DNA of 8,407 bases from Campylobacterales bacterium (GTDB lineage Bacteria > Campylobacterota > Campylobacteria > Campylobacterales > JALSKU01), in assembly GCA_027023175.1 (NCBI GenBank), contig JALVWW010000251.1, positions 1 to 8,407 on the forward strand, written 5' to 3'. The position numbers and the translations under genes were made by a program. The notes below the pieces were generated by a model. The model had not been told where the DNA came from. It saw only the letters and a list, made by a program, of their open reading frames with translations, and made no database searches. Below, piece after piece: positions 1 through 5,816 of this stretch (position 1 is the stretch's first letter; each line of letters opens with the position of its first letter).

Positions 1-143
1 TTAAGAAGTTGATCGCAGAAGTCTTTGAAGAGAACCACGCAGCTATTAAGCTCTATAAACGATATAATTTCAAAGAAGTAACAATTAAACAAGCCAATAA
101 TAAAAATGTAATACACATGGAGTTAAATAATGAAAATAGGTAA
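1..143 (+). CDS. pseH: GNAT-family N-acetyltransferase, C-terminal fragment (probably PseH)
   Basis: The frame is open from the window edge (first full codon at base 3) and ends in TAA at 141-143, giving the last 46 residues of a protein whose start lies outside the window. The visible part contains EVFEENHAAIKLYKRYNF, the classic last helix and strand of GNAT acetyltransferases, where the N-x-x-A-I-x-L-Y-x-x-x-G/N-F pattern lies near the acetyl-CoA pocket. In Campylobacterota the GNAT gene immediately before pseI is usually pseH, which N-acetylates the UDP-4-amino-4,6-dideoxy-AltNAc intermediate of pseudaminic acid synthesis. The stop lies 14 bases inside pseI, so the two are probably translationally coupled. 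The GNAT assignment is firm from sequence; the PseH name rests mainly on the neighbour. Confidence 0.75.
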   Translation, partial: KKLIAEVFEENHAAIKLYKRYNFKEVTIKQANNKNVIHMELNNENR

Positions 144-1161
144 CTTTGATCTAAAGAGTGATGGTGTCTTTATCATCGCAGAACTCTCTGCTAACCATGG
201 TGGTAAGATCGAGATCGCTAAAGAGACTATTAAAGCGGCCAAAGAGATCGGTGCAGATGCTATTAAACTGCAGACCTATACAGCAGACACATTAACGTTA
301 GATTCTGACAAAGAAGACTTTGTCATCAAAGGGGGAACCCTTTGGGATGATAAAAAGTTATATGACCTGTATAAAGAGGCCTACCTCCCTTGGGAATGGC
401 ACAAAGAGTTGTTTAAGTATGCAAGAGAGATCGGTATAGAGATCTTCTCCTCTCCTTTTGACAAGACAGCCGTTGATTTTTTAGAAGAGCTTGAACCATC
501 AGCTTATAAAATAGCATCTTTTGAGATCACCGACTACGAACTTATCCGTTACACTGCTGCCAAAGGCAGACCTATCATAATCTCAACAGGAATAGCAACT
601 ATAGATGAGATCCAGGATGCTGTAGATATCTGTAGAGCAGAAGGAAATCATGACATCGTTTTACTCAAATGTACATCAGCTTACCCTGCAGCACTGGAAG
701 ATGCCAACCTTTTAACCATTCCAAACCTGGCAGAGACCTTTGATGTTATTAGTGGTTTTTCAGACCATACTTTAGGTATAATTGCTCCTGTCGTTGCAAC
801 TACACTCGGTGCTAAAGTTATTGAAAAACACTTTATACTTGACAAATCCATAGGTGGAGCGGATGCAGACTTTTCTCTGGATAAAGAAGAGTTTTCTGAG
901 ATGATCCAAGCCGTCAGAGACACAGAAAAACTTCTTGGTAAAGTTGACTATAGCATGACAGAGAAAAAAAAGAAAAATAGACAGTTCTCTCGTAGTCTTT
1001 ATGTAGCTGAAGATATAAAAGCAGGTGACGTGATTACTGAAAAGAATGTCCGCTCTGTTCGACCGGGGTATGGATTGCATCCTAAATATTTAAATAATAT
1101 CTTAGGTAAAAAATCAAAATATACTTATACGTTTGGGGATAGATTGACTCATGATTGTTGA
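130..1161 (+). CDS. pseI: Pseudaminic acid synthase PseI
   Basis: This enzyme condenses 6-deoxy-AltdiNAc (2,4-diacetamido-2,4,6-trideoxy-L-altrose) with phosphoenolpyruvate to give pseudaminic acid in the cytoplasm. The protein is 343 aa, normal for the NeuB/PseI family. Residues about 15-270 form the NeuB TIM barrel, with ELSANHGG (18-25), KLQTYTADT (46-54), GFSDHTLG (209-216) and EKHFILD (232-238). H213 and H234 match the family's metal-binding histidines, and GGADADFSLD (242-251) is also conserved. Residues about 285-343 are the C-terminal SAF (antifreeze-like) domain, with RPGYGLHP at 311-318. The segment GGTLWDDKKLYDLYKEAYLP (68-87) is typical of PseI rather than NeuB or LegI. The start is supported by GGAG at 119-122, seven bases upstream. 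It overlaps the preceding GNAT gene by 14 bases. The end, GDRLTHDC, is slightly odd: many relatives finish with a hydrophobic WDLI-like tail, so the last residues may have been altered by downstream rearrangement. Confidence 0.93.
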   Translation: MKIGNFDLKSDGVFIIAELSANHGGKIEIAKETIKAAKEIGADAIKLQTYTADTLTLDSDKEDFVIKGGTLWDDKKLYDLYKEAYLPWEWHKELFKYAREIGIEIFSSPFDKTAVDFLEELEPSAYKIASFEITDYELIRYTAAKGRPIIISTGIATIDEIQDAVDICRAEGNHDIVLLKCTSAYPAALEDANLLTIPNLAETFDVISGFSDHTLGIIAPVVATTLGAKVIEKHFILDKSIGGADADFSLDKEEFSEMIQAVRDTEKLLGKVDYSMTEKKKKNRQFSRSLYVAEDIKAGDVITEKNVRSVRPGYGLHPKYLNNILGKKSKYTYTFGDRLTHDC

Positions 1162-1185
1162 ACCTTTCGCAACTACTCTTTTTAA

Positions 1186-1250
1186 TACAAGGCTTATTAC
1201 CTTCTTGCTATAATGGCAGTAACTATAGAGGAAGGTAATAATGCCAAGTA
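1186..1250. repeat. Long imperfect palindrome downstream of pseI
   Basis: TTATTACCTTC at 1194-1204 is perfectly complementary to GAAGGTAATAA at 1231-1241. The stem extends outward: GGC (1191-1193) pairs with GCC (1243-1245) across a single bulged T at 1242, and then, beyond an AA/AA mismatch, TAC (1186-1188) pairs with GTA (1248-1250). Inside, CTATA (1208-1212) pairs with TATAG (1224-1228), leaving an 11-base loop. No T-tract follows on either strand, so it does not look like an intrinsic terminator. It could be a miniature mobile or palindromic element, the joined ends of a lost IS, or a regulatory hairpin. Confidence 0.65.
1206..1214 (+). promoter_or_regulatory. Possible extended -10 promoter motif inside the palindrome
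   Basis: TGCTATAAT matches the TGn-TATAAT extended -10 consensus exactly. The hexamer 17 bases upstream (TACAAG, 1186-1191) is a poor -35, but strong -35 boxes are often absent in Campylobacterota. It points toward the 19-codon frame at 1241 and the decayed gene tail, so if real it may have driven the lost gene. The call rests on motif match alone in AT-rich DNA. Confidence 0.25.
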
Positions 1251-1268
1251 GCTTTTGGCCTACCATGA

Positions 1269-1442
1269 GTACTGATACACGCATGTTTTTTTGTACTTGA
1301 CACATATTCATCCAAAGTGTTTGAGCAAAGGTACTGGCCGACCCGATAAATTGTGATCAGTATTGGAGAAAAGGCCAGAGGTTGGAAAGTAGATGAAAAC
1401 TTGATAGTGCATCATCAGAACCATTTAGTGGTATTTAAATAA
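1269..1442 (+). pseudogene. Possible decayed C-terminal end of an unidentified gene
   Basis: In one frame, 26 open codons (1269-1346, containing FFVLDTYSSKVFEQRYW) are followed by one stop (TAA, 1347-1349) and then 30 more open codons (1350-1439, containing GEKARGWKVDENLIVHHQ), ending at TAA 1440-1442. The second stretch reads like a plausible protein C-terminus, but I do not recognise the family. The final TAA is part of the 4-base target duplication of the adjacent IS, so the insertion hit the stop codon and regenerated it. In this AT-rich DNA a 57-codon stretch with one stop can arise by chance, so confidence is low. Confidence 0.3.
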
Positions 1443-1443
1443 A
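1440..1443. repeat. IS target-site duplication, left copy (TAAA)
   Basis: TAAA directly abuts the left inverted repeat, and the same TAAA abuts the right inverted repeat at 2458-2461. A 4-bp duplication fits several IS5-family groups. Flanking DNA is A/T-rich, so a chance match is possible, but the placement is exact at both ends. Confidence 0.65.
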
Positions 1444-1463
1444 GGGCATCTCTAAAAACTCCA
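1444..1463. repeat. IS left terminal inverted repeat
   Basis: GGGCATCTCTAAAAACTCCA at this end matches the reverse complement of 2438-2457 at 18 of 20 positions. The two differences are C/T changes at repeat positions 10 and 17. Confidence 0.88.
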
Positions 1464-1516
1464 CCAATAAGCAATTAAAGTAGCGAAACGCTAAAATAAG
1501 AGAAAGAGAGAGACAG

Positions 1517-2308
1517 ATGCGCAAACTGTTTGACTATGAATATCAACTGGAATCTATCAATCAATATCAACCACCTTTACAGAAGTTAGATAAAGTGATC
1601 AATTGGGAGATGTTTCGCGCACCTATAGAAGAAGCACTATACAAAGAGCAACTTAAAGAGAAAAAAGTTCCCAAGCAACTGCTTGATCTATCCACCCAGA
1701 AGCTCATAAGTAAAGGTGTTGTAGCAAAGGAAGGAAGTATGGTAGATGCTTCTTTCGTAGATGTTCCTAAACAACGAAACTCAAGAGAAGATAACAGAAG
1801 TATCAAAGAGGGAAACATCCCCGAATCATTCAAAGAGAATCCCGCTAAACTTGCTCAAAAAGATACTGACGCAAGATGGATGACAAAAAATGGTGAACGA
1901 CACTTTGGTTATAAAGACCCTATCAATGCAGATGTAAAAACAAAACTGATCACTACCTATAGCGTAAGCAGTACAGCACCCTATGACTCATCAGAGTTAG
2001 AGAATGTCATTAGCAAGAAGATCGAAGAGAGCCTGAAAGCGCAAAACATCACAAGCCATGTCCATGAAAAAGGCTATAGAAACCATCCCCTCGATGAACA
2101 ACAAAAGATAACAAATAAGATGAAATCAAAGATAAGGGTAAGAGTAGAACATATCTTTGGCTATATGACCAACTCGATGAATGACGCCTTGCATATGTGC
2201 TCTATAGGAATTGAACGCATAGAATCAAATATAGGCTTTATGAACTTGACCTATAACCTCTTTAGATATGAACAACTGGTAAGACTTAAAAAGATACAAA
2301 TGTTATAG
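1517..2308 (+). CDS. IS5-family DDE transposase, internally deleted, probably inactive
   Basis: The 263-aa product clearly belongs to the IS5 (transposase IS4/DDE_Tnp_1 superfamily) type: MVDASFVDVPKQRNSRED (75-92), the KDTDARW and KNGERHFGYK stretch (115-133), HEKGYRN (183-189), VRVEHIFGY (208-216) and GIERIESNIGFMNLTYNLFR (231-250). D77 is the expected first catalytic Asp and E211 the catalytic Glu. Compared with family members of about 330-350 aa, two blocks are absent. One of roughly 60-70 residues is lost near residue 43, where LYK runs straight into EQLKEKK, removing the usual conserved region with a QxxDRLSFxRFLGL-like motif. The other, of roughly 15-25 residues, is lost near 166, where the conserved ADSAY segment with the second catalytic Asp should lie. 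Both losses keep the frame. Without that Asp the protein should not catalyse transposition. A purine-rich AGAGAGAGA precedes the start. Confidence 0.88.
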   Translation: MRKLFDYEYQLESINQYQPPLQKLDKVINWEMFRAPIEEALYKEQLKEKKVPKQLLDLSTQKLISKGVVAKEGSMVDASFVDVPKQRNSREDNRSIKEGNIPESFKENPAKLAQKDTDARWMTKNGERHFGYKDPINADVKTKLITTYSVSSTAPYDSSELENVISKKIEESLKAQNITSHVHEKGYRNHPLDEQQKITNKMKSKIRVRVEHIFGYMTNSMNDALHMCSIGIERIESNIGFMNLTYNLFRYEQLVRLKKIQML

Positions 2309-2318
2309 AAAAAGAGAG

Positions 2319-2366
2319 AAATTGATTGAGTATTTACTGTTTTTTGTAAAGATTCAATCAATTTTT
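2319..2366 (+). terminator. Long hairpin with T-run after the transposase gene
   Basis: AAATTGATTGA (2319-2329) pairs perfectly with TCAATCAATTT (2354-2364). The stem continues inward through a G-T and a T-A pair, one mismatch, and TTTAC/GTAAA (2333-2337 with 2346-2350), leaving an 8-base T-rich loop. Five T's (2362-2366) end the structure. It starts 11 bases after the transposase stop and is inside the IS. The stem is AT-rich, so its strength as an intrinsic terminator is uncertain, but position and T-run fit one. Confidence 0.6.
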
Positions 2367-2437
2367 CAACCTAAACGGTGGAAATCTTGAAAATAGAAAT
2401 TTCAAAAAGAGTTATAGGCACTTTAGACTTCTGGAAA

Positions 2438-2457
2438 TGGGGTTTTTGGAGATGCCC
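2438..2457. repeat. IS right terminal inverted repeat
   Basis: The reverse complement begins GGGCATCTCCAAAAAC and matches the left end at 18 of 20 positions, defining the right boundary of the element. Confidence 0.88.
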
Positions 2458-2461
2458 TAAA
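2458..2461. repeat. IS target-site duplication, right copy (TAAA)
   Basis: This TAAA is identical to the four bases at 1440-1443 and lies directly outside the right inverted repeat. Removing the IS and one copy would place the decayed gene's stop codon a little over 30 bases upstream of ugd. Confidence 0.65.
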
Positions 2462-2478
2462 TATAAAGTAGTTAATTA

Positions 2479-3690
2479 ATGAAAATTGCAATAGCAGGAA
2501 CAGGTTACGTAGGACTTTCTAACGGAATTCTTTTGTCGCAACACAACGAAGTAATTGCTTTAGACATCATCCCTGAAAAAGTAGAGATGCTAAACAAGGG
2601 GATTTCACCTATAGAAGACAAAGAGATTCAAGAGTACTTAACAGCACTCCAAGAGAGTTCAAAGCTAAACAACCCAAACTTAGCACCAAAAACACCAAGT
2701 TTTAAAGCTACTTTAGACAAAAAAGAGGCTTACACAGGTGCTGACTATGTCATCATCTCTACACCTACCGATTATGATGAAGAAAACGGATTTTTTAACA
2801 CAAAGTCTATAGAGTATGTCATTGCTGATGTCTTAGAGATAAATCCAGATACAACGATGGTCATAAAGTCAACCATCCCGGTAGGTTATGTTGAATCTGT
2901 CAGAAAAAAGTTTAACACTGAAAATATTATCTTTTCTCCAGAGTTTTTGAGAGAAGGTAATGCACTCCATGACAATCTCTATCCAAGTCGTATCATCGTT
3001 GGAGAGAAGAGTGACAGAGCTATGGTCTTTGCTGGACTGTTAGAACGTGGTGCACTTAAGAAAGACGTAGCAGTACTATTTACCGACAGTACTGAAGCAG
3101 AGGCTATTAAGCTATTCTCCAACACCTACCTAGCAATGCGTGTAGCGTACTTCAATGAGCTTGACTCTTACAGTGAGAAGTTTGGTCTAAACACTAAAGA
3201 CATCATCGATGGTGTCGGCCTTGACCCTCGCATCGGTACACACTACAACAACCCGTCATTCGGTTACGGTGGTTACTGCTTCCCGAAAGACACCAAACAA
3301 CTACGTGCGAATTTCCAAGATGTTCCTAACAACCTCATAGGTGCTATCGTCGATGCAAATGACACACGTAAAGAGTTCATAACCTCACAGATCATGGCAG
3401 AGGACCCAAAGGTCGTTGGTATCTACAGGCTCATCATGAAGACAGGTTCAGACAACTTTAGAAGCTCTGCAGTTCAAGGTATCATCGAGAAACTACAAGC
3501 CAAAGGTGTTGAAGTTGTGATCTATGAACCAGTTTTGGAAGAAGATACATTTGAAGGTTTAACGGTTATCAAAAGTCTTGAAGAGTTTAAGACCAACAGT
3601 GATGTTATTGTTGCCAATAGACTTTCAAACAATATTATAGACGTAAAAGAGAAGGTCTATACTCGGGATATATTTGGTAGTGACAAATAA
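2479..3690 (+). CDS. ugd: UDP-glucose 6-dehydrogenase
   Basis: This cytoplasmic enzyme oxidises UDP-glucose to UDP-glucuronic acid with two NAD+, supplying an acidic sugar donor for capsule or O-antigen. The 403-aa protein follows the E. coli Ugd type closely: N-terminal Rossmann motif GTGYVG (7-12), STPTDYD (94-100), KSTIPVGY (130-137), FSPEFLREGNALHDNLYPSR (152-171), STEAEAIKLFSNTYLAMRVA (204-223) with K211 and N215, NNPSFGYGGYCFPKDTKQL (257-275) with catalytic C267 and D271, and YRLIMKTGSDNFR (316-328). It is about 15 residues longer than E. coli Ugd because of an insertion around residues 56-75. No strong ribosome-binding site precedes the ATG; only AAAG lies upstream. The gene follows the IS by 21 bases, so the insertion lies in its leader and may affect its expression. 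Its GC content is visibly higher than that of the genes after it. Confidence 0.95.
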   Translation: MKIAIAGTGYVGLSNGILLSQHNEVIALDIIPEKVEMLNKGISPIEDKEIQEYLTALQESSKLNNPNLAPKTPSFKATLDKKEAYTGADYVIISTPTDYDEENGFFNTKSIEYVIADVLEINPDTTMVIKSTIPVGYVESVRKKFNTENIIFSPEFLREGNALHDNLYPSRIIVGEKSDRAMVFAGLLERGALKKDVAVLFTDSTEAEAIKLFSNTYLAMRVAYFNELDSYSEKFGLNTKDIIDGVGLDPRIGTHYNNPSFGYGGYCFPKDTKQLRANFQDVPNNLIGAIVDANDTRKEFITSQIMAEDPKVVGIYRLIMKTGSDNFRSSAVQGIIEKLQAKGVEVVIYEPVLEEDTFEGLTVIKSLEEFKTNSDVIVANRLSNNIIDVKEKVYTRDIFGSDK

Positions 3691-4044
3691 ATGAAAGTTT
3701 TAGTAGGCATGCCTTCTCGAGGCGGATCAAAGGGGATACCTCGCAAGGACCTACGAACCTTAGCTGGGAAACCGTTAATATATTACAGTATTAAAACAGC
3801 ACTAGCTTCTAGTTTTGCTCCAAATGTTTATGTCTCAAGTGATGATAAAATTCTTGCTATACCTAAACAGACTATTATTGCAGCTGTAGACGACACCCAT
3901 TTAACATGTAAAAGAGAGAATGGACAATATTTACCAAATCATAAAGACGTTAATTGTGAAGTTGTATCTTATGATAAAAATACACAAGTTACACAACAAA
4001 TAAATTTAGAATTTATAGTCAAAAACACAATCCAGAGTATTTAA
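3691..4044 (+). pseudogene. Deletion remnant of a CMP-sialic-acid-type cytidylyltransferase
   Basis: The 117-codon frame starts directly after the ugd stop. Residues 1-57 match the N-terminus of acylneuraminate (NeuA/PseF/LegF) cytidylyltransferases: MPSRGGSKGIPRKDLRTLAGKP contains the R-x-G-S-K-G nucleotide-binding loop, and VYVSSDDKILAI is the next strand with its Ser-Thr/Ser-Asp-Asp motif. The sequence then jumps to TIIAAVDDTHLTCKRENGQY, which resembles a family segment normally some 60-70 residues further on. The usual RPxxLA and LLQPTSPLR regions are therefore missing. The rest (about 85-117) aligns only loosely, ending in EFIVKNT, where relatives have an EF-x-x-x-N-x-R-I-G-like stretch, and then stops. 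An intact CMP-sugar synthetase would activate a nonulosonic acid with CTP; this copy almost certainly cannot. Which sugar the ancestor used cannot be decided. The junction may also be a recombination point, since GC content falls within the gene. Confidence 0.8.
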
Positions 4045-4045
4045 T

Positions 4046-5299
4046 ATGATATTATCAAAAATAAAATCTAAAGCTTTACAAGATTTATTAAAAGTACTAT
4101 CTGGCAATATCGTAGCACAGGGTATTGGTTTTCTAACCATCATTATAATGTCACGAGACTTAGGTCCAGAGCAATACGGTGTATTTTCTCTTTTGTTAGC
4201 TATTTTTACTATAGCTGTACAGATATCTGATTTTGGAATATCAACTTCTTATGTAAAATATCTTAGTGAAAACTTATCAAAAGCAAAAGAAATATTTTAT
4301 ACAGTGATTATTAGTAAAATAATATTATCTTTTATTGTTATATTATTCTTGTATTTTTTATCAGATCATATATCTCTGTTTTTCTTTGAAACAAATGTCT
4401 ATTCAAAACTTATTCAGTTTATTAGTATCGCTATATTATTTCATTCTATTAATAGTGTTATAATAGCCAATTATCAAGCAAAACAACAATTCAAATATTT
4501 TGCTTTTATGAATATATCTCACAATTTACTAAAACTATTATCAATATTATTTATATCTTTATCTTTTACTCAAGACGAACATCTAGTATATTTTATGTAT
4601 TCATACTCGTATTCGTTAGTTACTATCTTGATTTTTTTGCTAATAACAAGTTATAAAAATATTTTTTTTAATAATAGTTTTAATTTCTATCACTTTATAG
4701 AAATATATAAGCTTGGTTTTTGGATATTTCTATCATCTTTAGCGACAATGGTAATAATGAGATTAGACATAATGATGCTCACCAAAATGAGCACACCTCA
4801 AGAAGCTGGTTACTATAGTGTAGCTATGAATTTAGCTATGATATTTCCATTAATAACAGCATCACTAGTTACAACACTGTTACCTAAAATGGAAGTTTTT
4901 TTACAAAACAACACTATAAAAGAGTATATATTTAAAATACTCCAAAAAGCAAAATATATAATTTTTATTCTAATTGTATTTGAATTATTATCTCCTTACG
5001 TAATTCCTTTACTGTTTGGTACTCAATATGAAAACAGTGTAGCAGTATTTAAGATATTACTTATTGCTTTTACTTTTGGTATTATTGTAAATCCCATATC
5101 TTTAGTTATATATTCAATCAATAAAGCCTATGTATTAACACTTTTAAATTGGATTCAGCTACCATTGAATTACTTTGGAAATATATTATTAATACCACTT
5201 TTTCAAGCAGAAGGTGCAGCAATAAGTACTGTAGTTCTTAGAATTATAGGAGGTATATATATTATCACTTATCTGCTTAGGAGAAAAAATGAGAAATAG
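4046..5299 (+). CDS. wzx: Wzx-type polysaccharide flippase (MOP superfamily)
   Basis: This 417-aa, very hydrophobic protein should flip lipid-linked oligosaccharide repeat units across the inner membrane in the Wzx/Wzy pathway. By eye there are about 12 membrane segments (roughly 19-36, 42-62, 84-105, 122-142, 158-172, 184-203, 224-246, 254-280, 303-322, 333-353, 361-382, 388-411). The N-terminal region, GNIVAQGIGFLTIIIMSRDL followed by GPEQYGVFSLLLAI, is the hallmark of the Polysacc_synt (PF01943) family. EAGYYSVAMNLAMIFPLI (253-270) is the typical start of the second half. The gene begins one base after the cytidylyltransferase remnant's stop with no clear ribosome-binding site, and its end overlaps the acyltransferase by 11 bases. 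It is markedly AT-rich, as flippase genes at glycan loci often are. As with all Wzx proteins, the substrate cannot be inferred from sequence. Confidence 0.9.
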   Translation: MILSKIKSKALQDLLKVLSGNIVAQGIGFLTIIIMSRDLGPEQYGVFSLLLAIFTIAVQISDFGISTSYVKYLSENLSKAKEIFYTVIISKIILSFIVILFLYFLSDHISLFFFETNVYSKLIQFISIAILFHSINSVIIANYQAKQQFKYFAFMNISHNLLKLLSILFISLSFTQDEHLVYFMYSYSYSLVTILIFLLITSYKNIFFNNSFNFYHFIEIYKLGFWIFLSSLATMVIMRLDIMMLTKMSTPQEAGYYSVAMNLAMIFPLITASLVTTLLPKMEVFLQNNTIKEYIFKILQKAKYIIFILIVFELLSPYVIPLLFGTQYENSVAVFKILLIAFTFGIIVNPISLVIYSINKAYVLTLLNWIQLPLNYFGNILLIPLFQAEGAAISTVVLRIIGGIYIITYLLRRKNEK

Positions 5300-5816
5300 A
5301 ATTAAGAAATATTTTTTAAGAAAAAAACTTAATATTTATAATAAAAATATTGATATTACTTTTGATTCATCATTTGGAAATAGTGAAAATATAATATGGC
5401 ATGATAATATTTATATAGGCCAAAAAGCATATATTTGGGCAATAGGTGGATTGGAAATTTGTGAAAATGTTATTATAGGTCCAAGGGTTACTATTCATAC
5501 ATCTAATCATAGATATGAAGATGCAACAATGCTACCATATGATGGATGCTCATATAAAAAAAAAGTTACGATAGAAAAAAATGTTTGGATAGGTGATAGT
5601 GTATTAATTGTACCTGGTGTAACAATAGGAGAAGGAAGCATTGTAGCAATGGGAAGTGTTGTCACAAAAGACATCCCAAAATATTCTGTAGTAGGTGGAA
5701 ATCCTGCAAAAATAATAAAACAGAGAAATATAGAACAATATAAAAAACTAGATGACAATAAAATGTATTATATGAAACTAAAAAAAGAAAATAAAGTAAA
5801 ATGGAAATTTATATGA
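5289..5816 (+). CDS. Left-handed beta-helix (hexapeptide repeat) O-acetyltransferase
   Basis: This 175-aa protein probably transfers an acetyl group from acetyl-CoA to a sugar hydroxyl in the cytoplasm. Hexapeptide repeats of the [LIV]-G-x-x-x-x type run through about 38-70 and again 92-128 (VTIEKNVWIGDSVLIVPGVT, then IGEGSIVAMGSVVTKDIP). VTIHTSNHRYED (67-78) resembles the active-site loop of WbbJ/maltose-acetyltransferase-like enzymes, with H74 as the likely catalytic base. VVGGNPAKIIKQR (134-146) is the standard end of the helix, followed by a basic C-terminal tail. The start has a strong AGGAG at 5279-5283 and overlaps the flippase by 11 bases; the stop shares ATGA with the next gene. An A9 tract lies at 5556-5564. 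The acceptor sugar is unknown. Transfer of another acyl group, or action on a nucleotide-sugar precursor, is possible. Confidence 0.87.
   Translation: MRNRIKKYFLRKKLNIYNKNIDITFDSSFGNSENIIWHDNIYIGQKAYIWAIGGLEICENVIIGPRVTIHTSNHRYEDATMLPYDGCSYKKKVTIEKNVWIGDSVLIVPGVTIGEGSIVAMGSVVTKDIPKYSVVGGNPAKIIKQRNIEQYKKLDDNKMYYMKLKKENKVKWKFI
5556..5564 (+). repeat. A9 homopolymer tract inside the acyltransferase gene
   Basis: Nine consecutive A's encode part of a lysine run (KKK, residues 90-92) between the active-site loop and the second block of hexapeptide repeats. A one-base slip would destroy the C-terminal half. It is the longest A run I noticed inside a gene here and a possible, unproven, phase-variation site. 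Confidence 0.5.

Larger units (their letters stand above)
1162..1443. other. Gene-poor scar interval between pseI and the IS element
   Basis: These 282 bases contain no intact gene of credible length. They hold the imperfect palindrome at 1186-1250 and an extended -10-like motif. They also hold a 19-codon frame (1241-1300, starting MPSSFWPT) preceded by a good GAGGAAGG ribosome-binding-like sequence at 1228-1235, and the apparent gene tail ending at 1442. A 6-bp inverted pair, CTGGCC (1334-1339) and GGCCAG (1373-1378), is also present but could be chance. The interval is best read as debris of one or more genes lost between the pse block and ugd. Confidence 0.5.
1444..2457 (+). mobile_element. 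Internally deleted IS5-family insertion sequence, 1014 bp
   Basis: The element is bounded by 20-bp terminal inverted repeats with 18 matches and flanked by a TAAA duplication. It carries one transposase frame (1517-2308). A small hairpin, TAGCG-AAA-CGCTA (1481-1493), lies in the leader, and a long hairpin followed by a T-run lies after the transposase stop. Typical IS5-family members with about 330-350-aa transposases are roughly 1.2 kb. The shortfall here is explained by two missing blocks in the transposase. The element is therefore probably non-autonomous, although its ends look intact and could be recognised by a full-length relative elsewhere in the genome. Confidence 0.9.

Noticed and set aside
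681..1311. Several antisense open frames over pseI and the following interval (681-923, 772-1080, 1114-1311)
   Set aside because: They lie on the minus strand opposite a clear gene or debris, show no recognisable protein motifs and look like shadow frames.
1241..1346. A frame joining MPSSFWPTMSTDTRMFF to VLDTYSSKVFEQRYW across the T7 run at 1285-1291
   Set aside because: It needs a one-base deletion in the T-run and still meets a stop at 1347. The product is unrecognised, so I do not call it a frameshifted gene.
1567..1833. Minus-strand open frame inside the transposase gene
   Set aside because: It is opposite strongly conserved transposase sequence and its product resembles no family I know.
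2446..2467. Hybrid promoter made of TTGGAG in the IS right end and TATAAA in the flank
   Set aside because: The spacing between the two hexamers is only 10 bases, too short for a sigma-70 promoter, and the -10 would be almost on the ugd start.
4662..4669. T8 run in the flippase gene as a phase-variable tract
   Set aside because: Runs of this length are expected in such AT-rich membrane-protein coding sequence and nothing else supports switching.
5801..5812. Upstream ATG at 5801 as the start of the pyruvyl transferase
   Set aside because: The ATG at 5813 gives a standard ATGA overlap, has GGAA at a good distance and begins right at the conserved first strand.
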